A DNA stretch of 64,000 bases from Haladaptatus pallidirubidus (GTDB lineage Archaea; Halobacteriota; Halobacteria; Halobacteriales; Haladaptataceae). The position numbers and the translations under genes were made by a program. The notes under the pieces are model-generated. The model had not been told where the DNA came from. It did not search any database and saw only the letters and a program-made list of their open reading frames with translations. The DNA lies in the NCBI RefSeq assembly GCF_020700235.1, contig NZ_CP085306.1, positions 1 through 64,000 on the forward strand, in the 5' to 3' direction. Below are positions 55,432-64,000 of the stretch, one piece after another; position 1 is the first letter of the stretch, and every line of letters starts with the position of its first letter.

Positions 55432-55848
55432 ATGGACGAAACTGACACTGGTCCCCTTGATGAGGATGTTTTGCGAGCAATTCGGGGACGGTTACTGCAG
55501 GACGACCGGTTCACACATGTGACGTTTGAACCGTCTTCAAATCGAGTTCGGAACCTTGGCGCAGAGTATGATCGATCCCTCTTTCCCGATCACATTCAGA
55601 GTGCTCGACTCGACATCCGGTGGTATATTGGCGGAGATTTTTCCGTCCATTATTGTGAAGAGTGGCAAGATGGAACACAATGGGAGTGCCGATGGGACCG
55701 ACATCCAAAGCCTGTCGGACGAACGCACTTTCACCCCTCACCGAATGCAGGACAGGCGACAGCAGCAGACTTTCCGAGCGACTATCGCGATGTCCTTTCA
55801 ATTGTGCTTGCATATGTCGCTGAGCGGATCGAAACCCTCTGGAGTTAG
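55432..55848 (+). CDS. TumE-like protein (cassette copy 2)
   Basis: 138 residues starting 5 bp after the HTH gene. LDIRWYIGGDFSVHYCEEWQ and WECRWDRHPKPVGRTHFHPS carry the same conserved Trp/Cys/His/Arg pattern as the protein at 42394-42828, and RDVLSIVLAYVAERIETLWS is the matching C-terminal helix. A toxin-like or nucleic-acid-acting protein is inferred from the pairing and the TumE-like motif. Confidence 0.65.
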   Translation: MDETDTGPLDEDVLRAIRGRLLQDDRFTHVTFEPSSNRVRNLGAEYDRSLFPDHIQSARLDIRWYIGGDFSVHYCEEWQDGTQWECRWDRHPKPVGRTHFHPSPNAGQATAADFPSDYRDVLSIVLAYVAERIETLWS

Positions 55849-56103
55849 CACCAAAAACGCTCTAGCACTGGCAGAGCATGTGACAACCTTACAAACCTAC
55901 TGCCTCCTGTTGCACTAAGCAGAACTAAGAGGGTCTGGCAAGCGTATCGGAATTATATAATTCCTATTATGAATTAATAAGTAATTAATGTAGAACTGCT
56001 GCTTCCTACTGGAACATCAGTGGAAGAGGGATATTTGAGCACAGTTGTAGTTGTTCTCAGATTTTCTACGAACTGAATATAAGATGACGTTCAAAAACTC
56101 CAC
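55849..56103. other. AT-rich intergenic region with a perfect palindrome
   Basis: GGAATTATATAATTCC at 55949-55964 is a perfect 16-bp palindrome in an AT-rich spacer downstream of the TumE-like gene. It may be a terminator or operator. No gene is seen. Confidence 0.4.
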
Positions 56104-56972
56104 CTAGTCCACTATAGCTTTCTCTCGCGTTTTTCCCACATAGATTTGAAAGTCCCCCACCGGATATTGAAGAATCTCAGCCCGATTGGCCTTTTCAACG
56201 ACCTGTACCACAAACTCTGGTAAAGCCTGCTGATCGTTCACTGCAACACAAAGAAGAATTGGCGCTGTGACTCGTTCTATGGTACCCTCCTTGTATCGTG
56301 GGAGGTTGAATGCAACGCGTGGGGCGAATTCGTTGCGCCACGTCGATCCGTTGGCAGCGAGGCGTTCCATGATCGGCCTCGTGTCGGGTTCAGGTATTAC
56401 TGCGAAGCCCCCTGGGTCACCGATGACGGGGACCAGATACGGTGACAGACCAAGCTGGCCTCTTACTGCATCATACACGGCCGCGAGGAGCATTAAATCA
56501 GGATCCCGACAGGGGCTCGCTCGGATCCCATTCCCCGGAATGCATCCAGCATTGGAACTTGGGTTATGACTGCAGCAATCTCCGGATCATCGGCAGCAAC
56601 CGCAATGACGTGACCGCCAGCGAGAGATGTTCCTCAGACGACAACACGGCCCGGATCAACCATCCCGAGACTTCGAGCCCGACGAATCGCCGCGTGATAG
56701 TCTTCGCGCTGTCGTTCGACATTGACTACTTGACGAGGGTCCCCATTGCTCTCCCCGAAATGCCGATAGTCGAATGCTAAGACTGCGAATCCATTCGCAG
56801 CAAAGCGCTCCGCGAACGCAGGGAGTCCCAAGTCTTTCGTGCCACTGAAGCCGTGTCCCATAACGATACACGGAAGTCGTCCGTCAATCTGAAGCGGCAA
56901 GTACAGATCAGCAGAATACCGTATTCCACCGGATTCGAACGATGTTACCGTTTTAGTGGTGTTCTGGGTCAT
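56104..56972 (-). pseudogene. alpha/beta hydrolase, nonsense and frameshift
   Basis: It begins GIRYSADLYLPLQIDGRLPC, PCIVMGHGFSGTKDLGLPAF and FAVLAFDYRHFGESNG, then VDPGRVVV followed by TGA where TGG (Trp) is expected, and GTSLAGGHVIAVAADDPEI with the nucleophile elbow. A frameshift after MGSERAPVGIL leads to LLAAVYDAVRGQLG and the final IERVTAPILLCVAVNDQQAL. All parts of the hydrolase are present, with two lesions. Confidence 0.8.
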
Positions 56973-57051
56973 CTCTGGATGTAGTACGATCCAATGAGCG
57001 AAAATAGTTCGCTACAGAGAGGTTTTCAGGAAAATCGCGTCCAAGTCTGTC

Positions 57052-57840
57052 TTAGATCTGTTCCGACCAGACGTGTCGGAATTTCCCGCTCCTGGGATCT
57101 CGTTGCGGTGACTCAGTCGCTCTCTCGAGAGTAATGTCAGTAATCCCTTGGTCTTCTAAGAATGCCTTGAGATCAGCACTCACCTGTCCCCATACGATCG
57201 TTTCGTCATGGTCGGACGCGACTTCCAGACGAACGCGAAGGGTGGAAGGCGCCGTTCGTATGAGTTGTGTCCGACGCACCCCGGGCACCTCTTCGACCAC
57301 GCTCGAAAGCGCAAGCGGGAAGACCGGACGGTCTCGTCCATCTGTTGTCTCGAAATGGAAGACATCACCCTGCCGCCCTTCGACGTCGATGACGGGAAAT
57401 GCACTTCCACACGGACAGTGCTCGTCGTACATCGTGATGCTGTCGCCTAGGTCATACCGGATAATCGGCTGAACGCGATTCCCGAGGTTCGTAATCAACA
57501 CAGTTTCCGAGGGCTCACCGGGTTCGACCGGTCGATAATCCTCGTCGACAGGTTCGAGGACGACCCAGTCGGCATTGGAGTGGGGTTTCTGTGGCCACAC
57601 TCGATTGCGATGGGGTCGAATTCGGTCGCAGCGTACGCCTCACGCACCTCGCAGTCGAAGGCCCGCTCGATGTCGCGCTTCTGTGTCGCAGAAACAGGTT
57701 CTGACGCTGGAGAGACGAATGCCGAATTGATGTCGAGGCAACCAACTGCTGGTGGGTCGTGCTTCGTAGCGCCCGCTGTCACCCCGGCGAGAGGAAACAC
57801 GAGAACAGTAACTCTTCCGTGTCAGGCCCAGCGACACAGC
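57052..57840 (-). pseudogene. PaaK-like adenylate-forming enzyme, truncated and frameshifted
   Basis: PLAGVTAGATKHDPPAVGCL and REAYAATEFDPIAIECGH are in one frame. After a shift near 57580, SNADWVVLEPVDEDYRPVEP, NRVQPIIRYDLGDSITMYDE and CPCGSAFPVIDVEGRQGDVF continue in another. This is the C-terminal half of a phenylacetate-CoA ligase/CapK-type enzyme; the N-terminal half is lost beyond ~57840. Confidence 0.75.
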
Positions 57841-57941
57841 ACCTCTCAGTTCGTGAAGGGGACTGCTGTTTACTGCCGAAAATAGGAACGGTGGACAAGA
57901 TTTGAATACGTGTCGCGTGTACTACTATCTCCTTCTACCCG

Positions 57942-58742
57942 ATGGCACCAACAGAAGCAGTCGTATTTGTTTTCTTCGCCGCCCTCCTGACGGATTTAGC
58001 TGCTGGACTTGGTGCTGTACCGTTTTTCTTCGTGGAGGATGTCAGCGATCGGGCGTACGTGACGTTATGGGGCTTCGCTGCCGGAATCATGCTGTCGGCG
58101 TCCATCTTTGGTCTTCTCCCTGAGGCGGTAGATCAAGGGCAACTCGTTGAGGTTGCCAGTGGTGTAGTCGTCGGCGCGCTGCTCGTATTCGGGGCGAGCC
58201 GTCTTCTTGGCGAATACAAGTTTCATCCTCAAACTATCTCAGAGGCAGATTTCCGTCGGTTGGTGCTCATCGTCGGAACGCTCACCGTCCACAGTTTTCC
58301 CGAGGGGGTTGCGGTCGGCGTCTCGTTCGCCGATTTGAATCTTGGGATGGGCGAATCGATTCTTGGGTTCAGTGTTCCTATTCTCGCTATTTTTGTCACA
58401 ACGGCGATTGCTCTTCAGAACATTCCTGAAGGACTGGCGGTTGCGATTCCGCTCAAGACCCAGGGCATTTCGAATTGGAAACTCGTCGCGTGGGCAGTGT
58501 TTTCGAGTGTGCCGCAGCCGCTCGCGGCGATCGTTGCGTTCTATTTCGTTCAAATTGCTCGTCGCACGCTCTCATTTGGGCTCGCGTTTGCCGCTGGAGC
58601 AATGCTGTTTCTCGTTGCATATGAACTACTGCCCGAAGCACGGACTCGTGGTCAAAATCTCCCAGGACAGGGACACCGAGAAATTGTAGTTGGATTCACA
58701 ATCGGAATCACACTTATGTCGCCCCTCCTCATCGTTGGATGA
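57942..58742 (+). CDS. ZIP-family metal transporter
   Basis: 266 residues and about eight membrane helices. ZIP motifs are in helix 4 (TVHSFPEGVAVGVSFADLN) and helix 5 (ALQNIPEGLAVAIPL), which supply the His/Glu/Asn metal site. It moves Zn2+ or a similar divalent ion across the membrane. Its partner two genes on is a ferritin-like/VIT1 protein, so the cluster concerns metal handling. Confidence 0.93.
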   Translation: MAPTEAVVFVFFAALLTDLAAGLGAVPFFFVEDVSDRAYVTLWGFAAGIMLSASIFGLLPEAVDQGQLVEVASGVVVGALLVFGASRLLGEYKFHPQTISEADFRRLVLIVGTLTVHSFPEGVAVGVSFADLNLGMGESILGFSVPILAIFVTTAIALQNIPEGLAVAIPLKTQGISNWKLVAWAVFSSVPQPLAAIVAFYFVQIARRTLSFGLAFAAGAMLFLVAYELLPEARTRGQNLPGQGHREIVVGFTIGITLMSPLLIVG

Positions 58743-58906
58743 TTCAACCTGTTACGTAGGTCGTTTCGAGTCCAGATGACTCTTCGATAGTCGGCCAATA
58801 CGGCTATTTTTGTCGGGATTGTGAACCGTCTGTAACCACTGAATCAGGTAGCCAAGTTCGACAGCAACCAGCGCTTACGAGCCTTGACTATGTCGGGATT
58901 GTTCTC

Positions 58907-59206
58907 GTGATTCTCACCGGCGCGATTCATATCTATGAAGATATTGAAGATATTAATGAAGGTATCATTGGAATACTCTTCATCTTGGCTGGACTCGGCT
59001 TCTTTGGTGCACTTGTACTGCTCTATCTCGGCGTAAATCAACCACTGCTGTACGGTGATGGGATCATTTACACAGGCATTCAGTTCATTGCGTATTTCGT
59101 CCTCCGATGGCCCGATATCATTGATCCCCTCGGACTCTTCGACAAAGCAGTCCAAGCACTGCTCATCCTCATCCTCGTGATTCTCTATCTGCAGAAACGG
59201 TCGTAA
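58907..59206 (+). CDS. small membrane protein, start uncertain
   Basis: 99 residues from a GTG at 58907, but hydrophobic coding sequence clearly continues upstream (SLDYVGIVLVILTGAIH and, further up, YFCRDCEPS) without an ATG. The start has either been lost or is non-canonical. There are three or four helices: IGILFILAGLGFFGALVLLY, IQFIAYFVL, ALLILILVILYLQ. Unknown family. Confidence 0.55.
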   Translation: MILTGAIHIYEDIEDINEGIIGILFILAGLGFFGALVLLYLGVNQPLLYGDGIIYTGIQFIAYFVLRWPDIIDPLGLFDKAVQALLILILVILYLQKRS

Positions 59207-59293
59207 CTCACCGTTCTGGAAAGCTACCTACGCGAGATTCGAGCCAGTAGTTCACCCCCCGATTGATTAGATTGGTCGTTGACGAAGTGTTCT

Positions 59294-60424
59294 ATGGCGT
59301 TCGACAACTCAGTGGATCGCTATCAAGCGAATCGCCAAGCCGAGATCGACAGTAGTACCATCTATCGAGCCATTGCGGAGGCAGAATCACGGGCAGAATT
59401 AGCAGAGGTATATCGTCGCTTAGCAACCACTGAAGAAGAGCATGCACACTTCTGGGAGACACAACTGCAAGAAGCAGGTGTCCAACCAGGCGATCGCCAT
59501 CCGAGTTGGCGAGCACGAACATTAAGTTGGCTTGCACAACGATTTGGGCCAGCAGTCGTCCTTCCAATCGTCACGGCGAGTGAACGAACTGATAGCCGTG
59601 ACTATGCGACACAACCGGAAGCGAAAGATACGGATCTTCCACGCCATGAGCAATCACATGCACGGCTCCTTGACGAGATCGAGATGACCACGAGTGGAGG
59701 GCTCGAAGGAGGCGTGCTGGCACAATTGGAAGGCCGTCACCGCTCTGCAAGTGGCAATGCACTCCGTGCAGCAGTGCTTGGCGCAAACGACGGTCTGGTC
59801 TCGAATCTCAGTCTCGTCATGGGTGTTGCTGGTGCTGCCCTCTCTGCGTCTTCGATCCTCATTACTGGCCTAGCAGGACTTCTTGCTGGTGCTGGCTCGA
59901 TGGCCATGGGCGAATGGCTCTCCGTCCAGAGTTCACGAGAATTATACCAGCGCCAAATCACGATTGAGGCTGAGGAGCTGGCGGCAGTGCCAGAAGAGGA
60001 AGAACAGGAACTGGCACTCATCTATCAGGCGAAAGGCCTCCCGCAAGAACAAGCTGAACAACTCGCAGCACAGCTCGTCGCCAATCAGGAGGAGGCACTT
60101 GATACACTGGCGCGTGAAGAGCTCGGCATTAATCCCGAGGAGCTTGGTGGATCAGCGTGGGAAGCTGCAGGCGCTTCCTTCATTCTCTTTGCATTCGGAG
60201 CAATTGTCCCTGTCCTCCCGTTCTTTTTCCTCACAGGGATACCTGCGGTTGGTGGAAGTCTCGTCCTCAGCGCAGGAGCACTATTTCTCATTGGAGCGGG
60301 AATTACGCTCCTTACTGGCCGAAGTCTTTTGTACTCCGGCTTCCGACAGGTGATCATTGGACTTGCTGCGGCTGGGTTAACCTATTGGGTTGGAAGTTTG
60401 ATTGGCGTGGCGATTGCTGGGTAA
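59294..60424 (+). CDS. ferritin-like + VIT1/CCC1 membrane protein
   Basis: 376 residues from ATG 59294. The N-terminal ~135 residues are a ferritin-like/rubrerythrin four-helix region with iron-ligand Glu and ExxH motifs (EIDSSTIYRAIAEAESRAEL, EEEHAHFWETQLQEAG). The C-terminal VIT1/CCC1 transporter starts LRAAVLGANDGLVSNLSLVM and ends in helices GLAAAGLTYWVGSLIGVAI. It resembles membrane-bound ferritin A (iron/manganese export or storage). Confidence 0.93.
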   Translation: MAFDNSVDRYQANRQAEIDSSTIYRAIAEAESRAELAEVYRRLATTEEEHAHFWETQLQEAGVQPGDRHPSWRARTLSWLAQRFGPAVVLPIVTASERTDSRDYATQPEAKDTDLPRHEQSHARLLDEIEMTTSGGLEGGVLAQLEGRHRSASGNALRAAVLGANDGLVSNLSLVMGVAGAALSASSILITGLAGLLAGAGSMAMGEWLSVQSSRELYQRQITIEAEELAAVPEEEEQELALIYQAKGLPQEQAEQLAAQLVANQEEALDTLAREELGINPEELGGSAWEAAGASFILFAFGAIVPVLPFFFLTGIPAVGGSLVLSAGALFLIGAGITLLTGRSLLYSGFRQVIIGLAAAGLTYWVGSLIGVAIAG

Positions 60425-60623
60425 GAGTACAACTCTGCACCGACTATGATTCGTGCGGGGAAGAGATACCACCGACGCTATGTGATCTATTCTGCCCCTC
60501 GTAACCTGCTACCGTAACAAGATTTCCCGGTTCTGACGAGAATACTAAGAGCGACACTCCGCACACTGTCTTCCTCGTGTTCGCAACCGTCATGGTGACC
60601 GACGCCATGGTGTACGCTTAATC

Positions 60624-61391
60624 ATGTCGAACCTTCTCGATGATCGCACTGCGATCGTAACTGGTGGGTCGAGTGGTATCGGGCGAGGGATTGCACGCAC
60701 GTTCGCAGAGCACGGCGCAAATGTTGTCGTTGCAGACGTCCGGGAATCACCTCGGGAGGGCGGAACACCAACGCACAAATTACTCACGAACGAAACGGAT
60801 GTCGATGCAGCATTCGTCGAGTGCGACGTAACAGACATCGATACCCTCGAAACGACAGTCAGGAAGGCCGACGAGCTTGGTGGGGTGGACGTCCTCGTGA
60901 ACAACGCTGGCATTTTCAGGATGGAAGAGTTCTTCGACGTGACGCCCGAGGAGTACGATGAGTTGATGAACATCAACGTCAAGGGCATGTTCTTCGGAGC
61001 GCAGGTTGCTGGCGAACAAATGGTCGAACGAGGCGGCGGCACCATCATCAATATATCTAGTGTTGCTGGCTTCATCGGCAATGGAGGGTACACCACGTAC
61101 TGCGTATCGAAGGGAGCCGTTCGCCTATTGACGTACGCACTCGCTCACCGACTCGGTCCGGACGGCATCCGCGTCAATGCGATCCACCCAGGCGGTGTCG
61201 AAACGGCGATGATGGAAGATGCGGATCTCGGACCCGATGCATTAGAGCAGTTCGTTCAGGCGATTCCAACGCGGCGTATCGGACAACCGTCTGATATCGC
61301 GGGAGCAGCGGTTTTCCTGGCGAGCGATCTCGCGTCGTACGTGAACGGTGAATCACTCATTGTCGACGGTGGATACACGAATACGGGCTGA
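60624..61391 (+). CDS. short-chain dehydrogenase/reductase
   Basis: 255 residues. It has TGGSSGIGRGIARTF (TGxxxGIG cofactor loop), DVLVNNAGIF (NNAG), the catalytic Ser in IINISSVAGFIG and the YxxxK in YTTYCVSKGAVRLLTYA, then HPGGVETAMM and a C-terminal SYVNGESLIVDGGYT. The Asp in VVVADVRES suggests NAD preference. Substrate unknown; single gene. Confidence 0.93.
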   Translation: MSNLLDDRTAIVTGGSSGIGRGIARTFAEHGANVVVADVRESPREGGTPTHKLLTNETDVDAAFVECDVTDIDTLETTVRKADELGGVDVLVNNAGIFRMEEFFDVTPEEYDELMNINVKGMFFGAQVAGEQMVERGGGTIINISSVAGFIGNGGYTTYCVSKGAVRLLTYALAHRLGPDGIRVNAIHPGGVETAMMEDADLGPDALEQFVQAIPTRRIGQPSDIAGAAVFLASDLASYVNGESLIVDGGYTNTG

Positions 61392-61619
61392 AATCAGCAC
61401 TAGATATTCGTATCGACCCGACTCGAGATGTGATGGCGGGAGTATAGCTTCACTGTCGTTCGATGCTACTAGTCGAAAGGAATTACCGGGGAAACCAGCG
61501 TACAAAACCACTCAATGAGCTACGGGGTGACGATGTTGACGTCGTTGGTGGGAAGTGCGGATCTCGGCGAACTCGTCACGCTTGACGTCCCGATACTGCC
61601 GGGCTTTACAGCGACAGCG

Positions 61620-61773
61620 TACGGCCAGTATCTGACGACGATGGGACTCACCGGATCCATCTCCCGGCAATTGGACGAAGCACATGGCTGTAGTTGAAAA
61701 CACAACCGACAACGGGATGCTCGATACCTTCCCCACAGTGGTCGACGAAGACGAAATTGGTGAGATTATGTAG
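61620..61773 (+). pseudogene. SWIM zinc-finger protein fragment (copy 5)
   Basis: TKHMAVVENTTDNGMLDTFP and DEDEIGEIM match the KHM part and the C-terminal half of the other SWIM copies (KHMAAVENATENGTLDAFP). The CxC half is lost or scrambled upstream (61500-61670). Confidence 0.5.
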
Positions 61774-61859
61774 CAGAAATCGGCTTCATGCTGAATAGAG
61801 AGCGCGTATCAGTCACAGGAGGAGACGAGGGGTGTTCGATATTGAAAAGGAACTTAACG

Positions 61860-62099
61860 ATGTCAGCCATCTATCGGAATATGACTACTGAGAACCGCTC
61901 GGGATTGTTGTTCAGCCTTCGACGGGCGGTTTTCACGTTTGGCCTCGCATTTTTCGTCATTCTCTCTGATATGCTGGTTATCCATCTAGGCGGAGTCACG
62001 ACCTTGCATGGGCTTATCGAGCAGACTATTATCCTCGGCTTGGGCCTCTACTTCGCTTACACTGGTATTGCGATATTTGGAACCGAAATTCGGTTTTGA
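61860..62099 (+). CDS. small membrane protein (79 aa)
   Basis: From ATG 61860 (MSAIYRNMTTENRSGLLFSL). Two hydrophobic helices are AVFTFGLAFFVILSDMLVI and IILGLGLYFAYTGIAIFG. No family is recognised. It is the last gene before an empty 500-bp stretch. Confidence 0.55.
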   Translation: MSAIYRNMTTENRSGLLFSLRRAVFTFGLAFFVILSDMLVIHLGGVTTLHGLIEQTIILGLGLYFAYTGIAIFGTEIRF

Positions 62100-62596
62100 G
62101 TGTGCAGTTCACACTACGATTATTACACGGATCGATTCGGGGGTACCGGGTGTATGCACTTCCGCTTAGAAACGAAGGCGGAAGTAACCCACACACCACT
62201 ACTTCCAGTGTGATCTCCCGATTTAGTCCCTCTATCCCTCATTATCAGCACTTTCCAATTCTATAAATCACATGATGCGATATAAAATGTTATCTCCTGA
62301 AGTCACACAGTTTCGGAGAATGACCAGTATTGGCGATTTCAGGGAAATAATGAATCAAATCTGCCAATACAGTGGGTTCAGAGTCAATTAGCGGACAAAA
62401 TCTCACAGGCGCGAGATATTAGTAGGAAATTCTCTCTCCTCAAATAGCGTTGCCACTCACAAAGGGTGACCGAGTGGGTGTAGAGAGCTAGTCAGGCGAA
62501 ATCAGTGTTGAACAAGCTCAACACACTCACCAGCTGTGAGAACTAACGAAACTGTTGAAAAGCAAAAGAGAAAAGAACCGCGACAGCAGTGTTCGG
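62100..62596. other. intergenic region, no gene seen
   Basis: About 500 bp of AT-rich DNA between a small plus-strand gene and the 3' end of the flavoprotein gene. No convincing ORF, repeat or RNA. Confidence 0.5.
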
Positions 62597-64000
62597 CTAC
62601 TCTAGAAGGTGGTACTCCAGTTCATACCCTTCGTCGATTGCCGACTCGATTTCCGGAGTGGGTCGAGCCACGTCCCGATGCCACAACGCTGGGCCAGTGT
62701 CCGTTTGAGTGTAAAGGATGTTCTGTCGCCACGATTCGTGCGTCTCCGGGAAATCGGAACGGAAGTGCGCCCCACGAGACTCCTCCCGCTTCAGCGCACC
62801 GCGGAGAACCCCCTCTGTGACGGTGAGCATGAACGAAAGGTCGACAGCGAGTTCGAAGTCGTCGCTCGTAAGACCGCCTTCGATACGGAGCGAAGTCGTT
62901 CGGTCCCGGATTTCACGGATCGTCTCAAATCCGCTCCAGAGCGTTTCCGCATCACGAATAATTCCAGCGTGTTCGTCCATAACGCCACGGAGGTCGGCGA
63001 TGAGGGCAGAAGGGGAAACATCACCGTCAGTGTCAGTGCACGCTACGAGTGAGTGCATTACTCGCTCGGCGTGCGCCCGAACCTTGTTCGGCATTGTCGG
63101 CATCTCAGCATCGAGGTCTACAATGTGTTCTCCGACGACTTTACCCATGACGACGGTTTCGGCGAGAGAGTTTCCACCGAGCCGATTCGCACCGTGAACC
63201 CCGGCTGTCGTTTCCCCGACAGCGTAGAGTCGGTCAACGGCCGTTCGGCCGGTCGTCCAGTCGATATCGACGCCGCCCATCGAATAATGTGCGGTCGGAG
63301 CCACCTCGATGGGCTGTTTGCTGATATCGACGCCGAGACGCTGGAACCGTTCGTACATCCGGGGAAGGCGTTCGCGGATGAACGCCGCGTCTCGGTGGCT
63401 GATATCGAGGTACACGCCGCCGTTGTCCGTACCTCGCCCCTCGCTGATTTCGGTTGCGATGGCGCGAGCCACAACGTCGCGGGCATCTAATTCGAGCTGG
63501 TTCGGTGAGTAACGTTCCATGAATCGCTCGCCGTCACTGTTGTACAGCCGACCACCCTCACCGCGGACGGCTTCTGTAACGAGTCGACCGTCCCATTCGT
63601 CGCTGTACCTATCACCGACCATCCCCGTGGGATGAAACTGCACAAACTCCAAATCGAGGAGGTTCGCACCGGCCCGGTACGCGAGTGCAGGACCGTCGGC
63701 CGTGTTCTCGTCGTCGCGCGACGAGTGACGACCGTAGAGCGCCGAGTACCCGCCTGCCGCGAGAACCACGTGAGCCGCCTCGAAGAGAATAAATTTCGCA
63801 GTCTCCAAATTGACCGCAACGGCGCCGTACACCCGGTTGTCATCGGCGAGCAACTCGGTCACAAGGACGTTTTCGCGGTAGGGAATGTTTAGCGACTTTG
63901 CTCGTTTGATGAGGGTGTCGAGGAGTGCTTCTCCGGTTCGGTCACCGACGAACGCGGTTCGTCGAAACGATTGCGCGCCGAAGTACCGCTGGTTGATGCG
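62597..64000 (-). CDS. succinate dehydrogenase/fumarate reductase-type flavoprotein subunit (partial)
   Basis: The C-terminal 467 residues; the 5' end lies beyond the window. Conserved flavoprotein motifs: FEAAHVVLAAGGYSALY, LDLEFVQFHPTGMVGDR, LVTEAVRGEGGRLYNSDGER, HYSMGGVDIDWTTGRTAVDR, YAVGETTAGVHGANRLGGNS. The C-terminal domain ends GALKREESRGAHFRSDFPET, as in SdhA/FrdA/NadB. It oxidises succinate or reduces fumarate; L-aspartate oxidase cannot be ruled out without the N-terminus. GC-rich, with no other subunit in view. Confidence 0.88.
   Translation of the reverse strand, partial: RINQRYFGAQSFRRTAFVGDRTGEALLDTLIKRAKSLNIPYRENVLVTELLADDNRVYGAVAVNLETAKFILFEAAHVVLAAGGYSALYGRHSSRDDENTADGPALAYRAGANLLDLEFVQFHPTGMVGDRYSDEWDGRLVTEAVRGEGGRLYNSDGERFMERYSPNQLELDARDVVARAIATEISEGRGTDNGGVYLDISHRDAAFIRERLPRMYERFQRLGVDISKQPIEVAPTAHYSMGGVDIDWTTGRTAVDRLYAVGETTAGVHGANRLGGNSLAETVVMGKVVGEHIVDLDAEMPTMPNKVRAHAERVMHSLVACTDTDGDVSPSALIADLRGVMDEHAGIIRDAETLWSGFETIREIRDRTTSLRIEGGLTSDDFELAVDLSFMLTVTEGVLRGALKREESRGAHFRSDFPETHESWRQNILYTQTDTGPALWHRDVARPTPEIESAIDEGYELEYHLLE

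Noticed and set aside
25055..56633. TGA in place of Trp in two genes (25055 and ~56630), hinting at stop-codon recoding
   Set aside because: Both genes also carry frameshifts, and intact genes in the window use TGG for Trp and TGA as a normal stop. Simple nonsense mutations explain it.
1..64000. CRISPR arrays or cas genes
   Set aside because: The only regular repeats are the 9-bp par units and the ORB/iteron elements; none has spacer-repeat structure of CRISPR size.

Overview
The window comes from a halophilic archaeon (class Halobacteria). The signs are acidic proteins, two Orc1/Cdc6 initiators, TrmB-, Lrp-, HxlR- and Bat-type regulators, haloarchaeal families such as HalOD1, DUF2270 and DUF5789, Tat lipoproteins, and archaeal VirB4/VirD4 and AEP-primase genes. 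It looks like a megaplasmid, secondary replicon or integrated element: partition, replication and conjugation genes dominate, and there are many broken genes. The genus cannot be fixed from the sequence. Most of the window is AT-richer than typical haloarchaeal chromosomes, but a few genes (M50 protease, SufB, DoxX, the terminal flavoprotein) are clearly GC-richer and may be later arrivals.

Layout. 0-8.5 kb is a maintenance block: a ParA-like ATPase with a small partner, then two Orc1/Cdc6 genes. Each Orc gene is framed by its own family of ORB-like repeats, and between and around them lie VOC, RidA, HxlR and GNAT genes. 8.8-11.1 kb holds small proteins, a 5'-truncated class III aminotransferase and an FAD oxidoreductase. 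11.6-19.8 kb is a coherent carbohydrate locus: Gfo/Idh dehydrogenase, ABC ATPase, two permeases and a binding lipoprotein on the minus strand, divergent from a TrmB regulator and a secreted GH76-like glycosidase. 20-28 kb is largely decayed (frameshifted CehA-like metallohydrolase, HNH remnant, membrane-protein and HTH relics) but contains DUF2270, a tRNA-Thr and an alcohol dehydrogenase.

28-38.7 kb carries regulators, an M50/CBS protease, a stand-alone SufB and DoxX. Within it lies a repeatedly copied and degraded SWIM zinc finger - SprT - HalOD1 set. 38.7-40.8 kb has an OB-fold protein flanked by two unusual non-coding regions: one rich in GGACWGTC-type repeats, the other GC-rich with long hairpins. 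Either could be part of a third replication locus.

44.4-54.6 kb is a minus-strand operon: a PrgI-like membrane protein, an Asp/Thr-rich protein, a conserved transfer protein, VirB4, a very large VirD4/HerA-like ATPase, an AEP primase catalytic subunit and a primase-associated protein. It reads as a conjugation and plasmid-processing module. It is flanked on both sides, in opposite orientation, by two diverged copies of a two-gene HTH + TumE-like cassette, the best candidate here for an under-described toxin-antitoxin-like system. 56-64 kb is cargo: hydrolase and PaaK-like pseudogenes, a ZIP transporter, a ferritin-like/VIT1 protein, an SDR, and the 3' part of a succinate dehydrogenase/fumarate reductase-type flavoprotein that runs off the window end.
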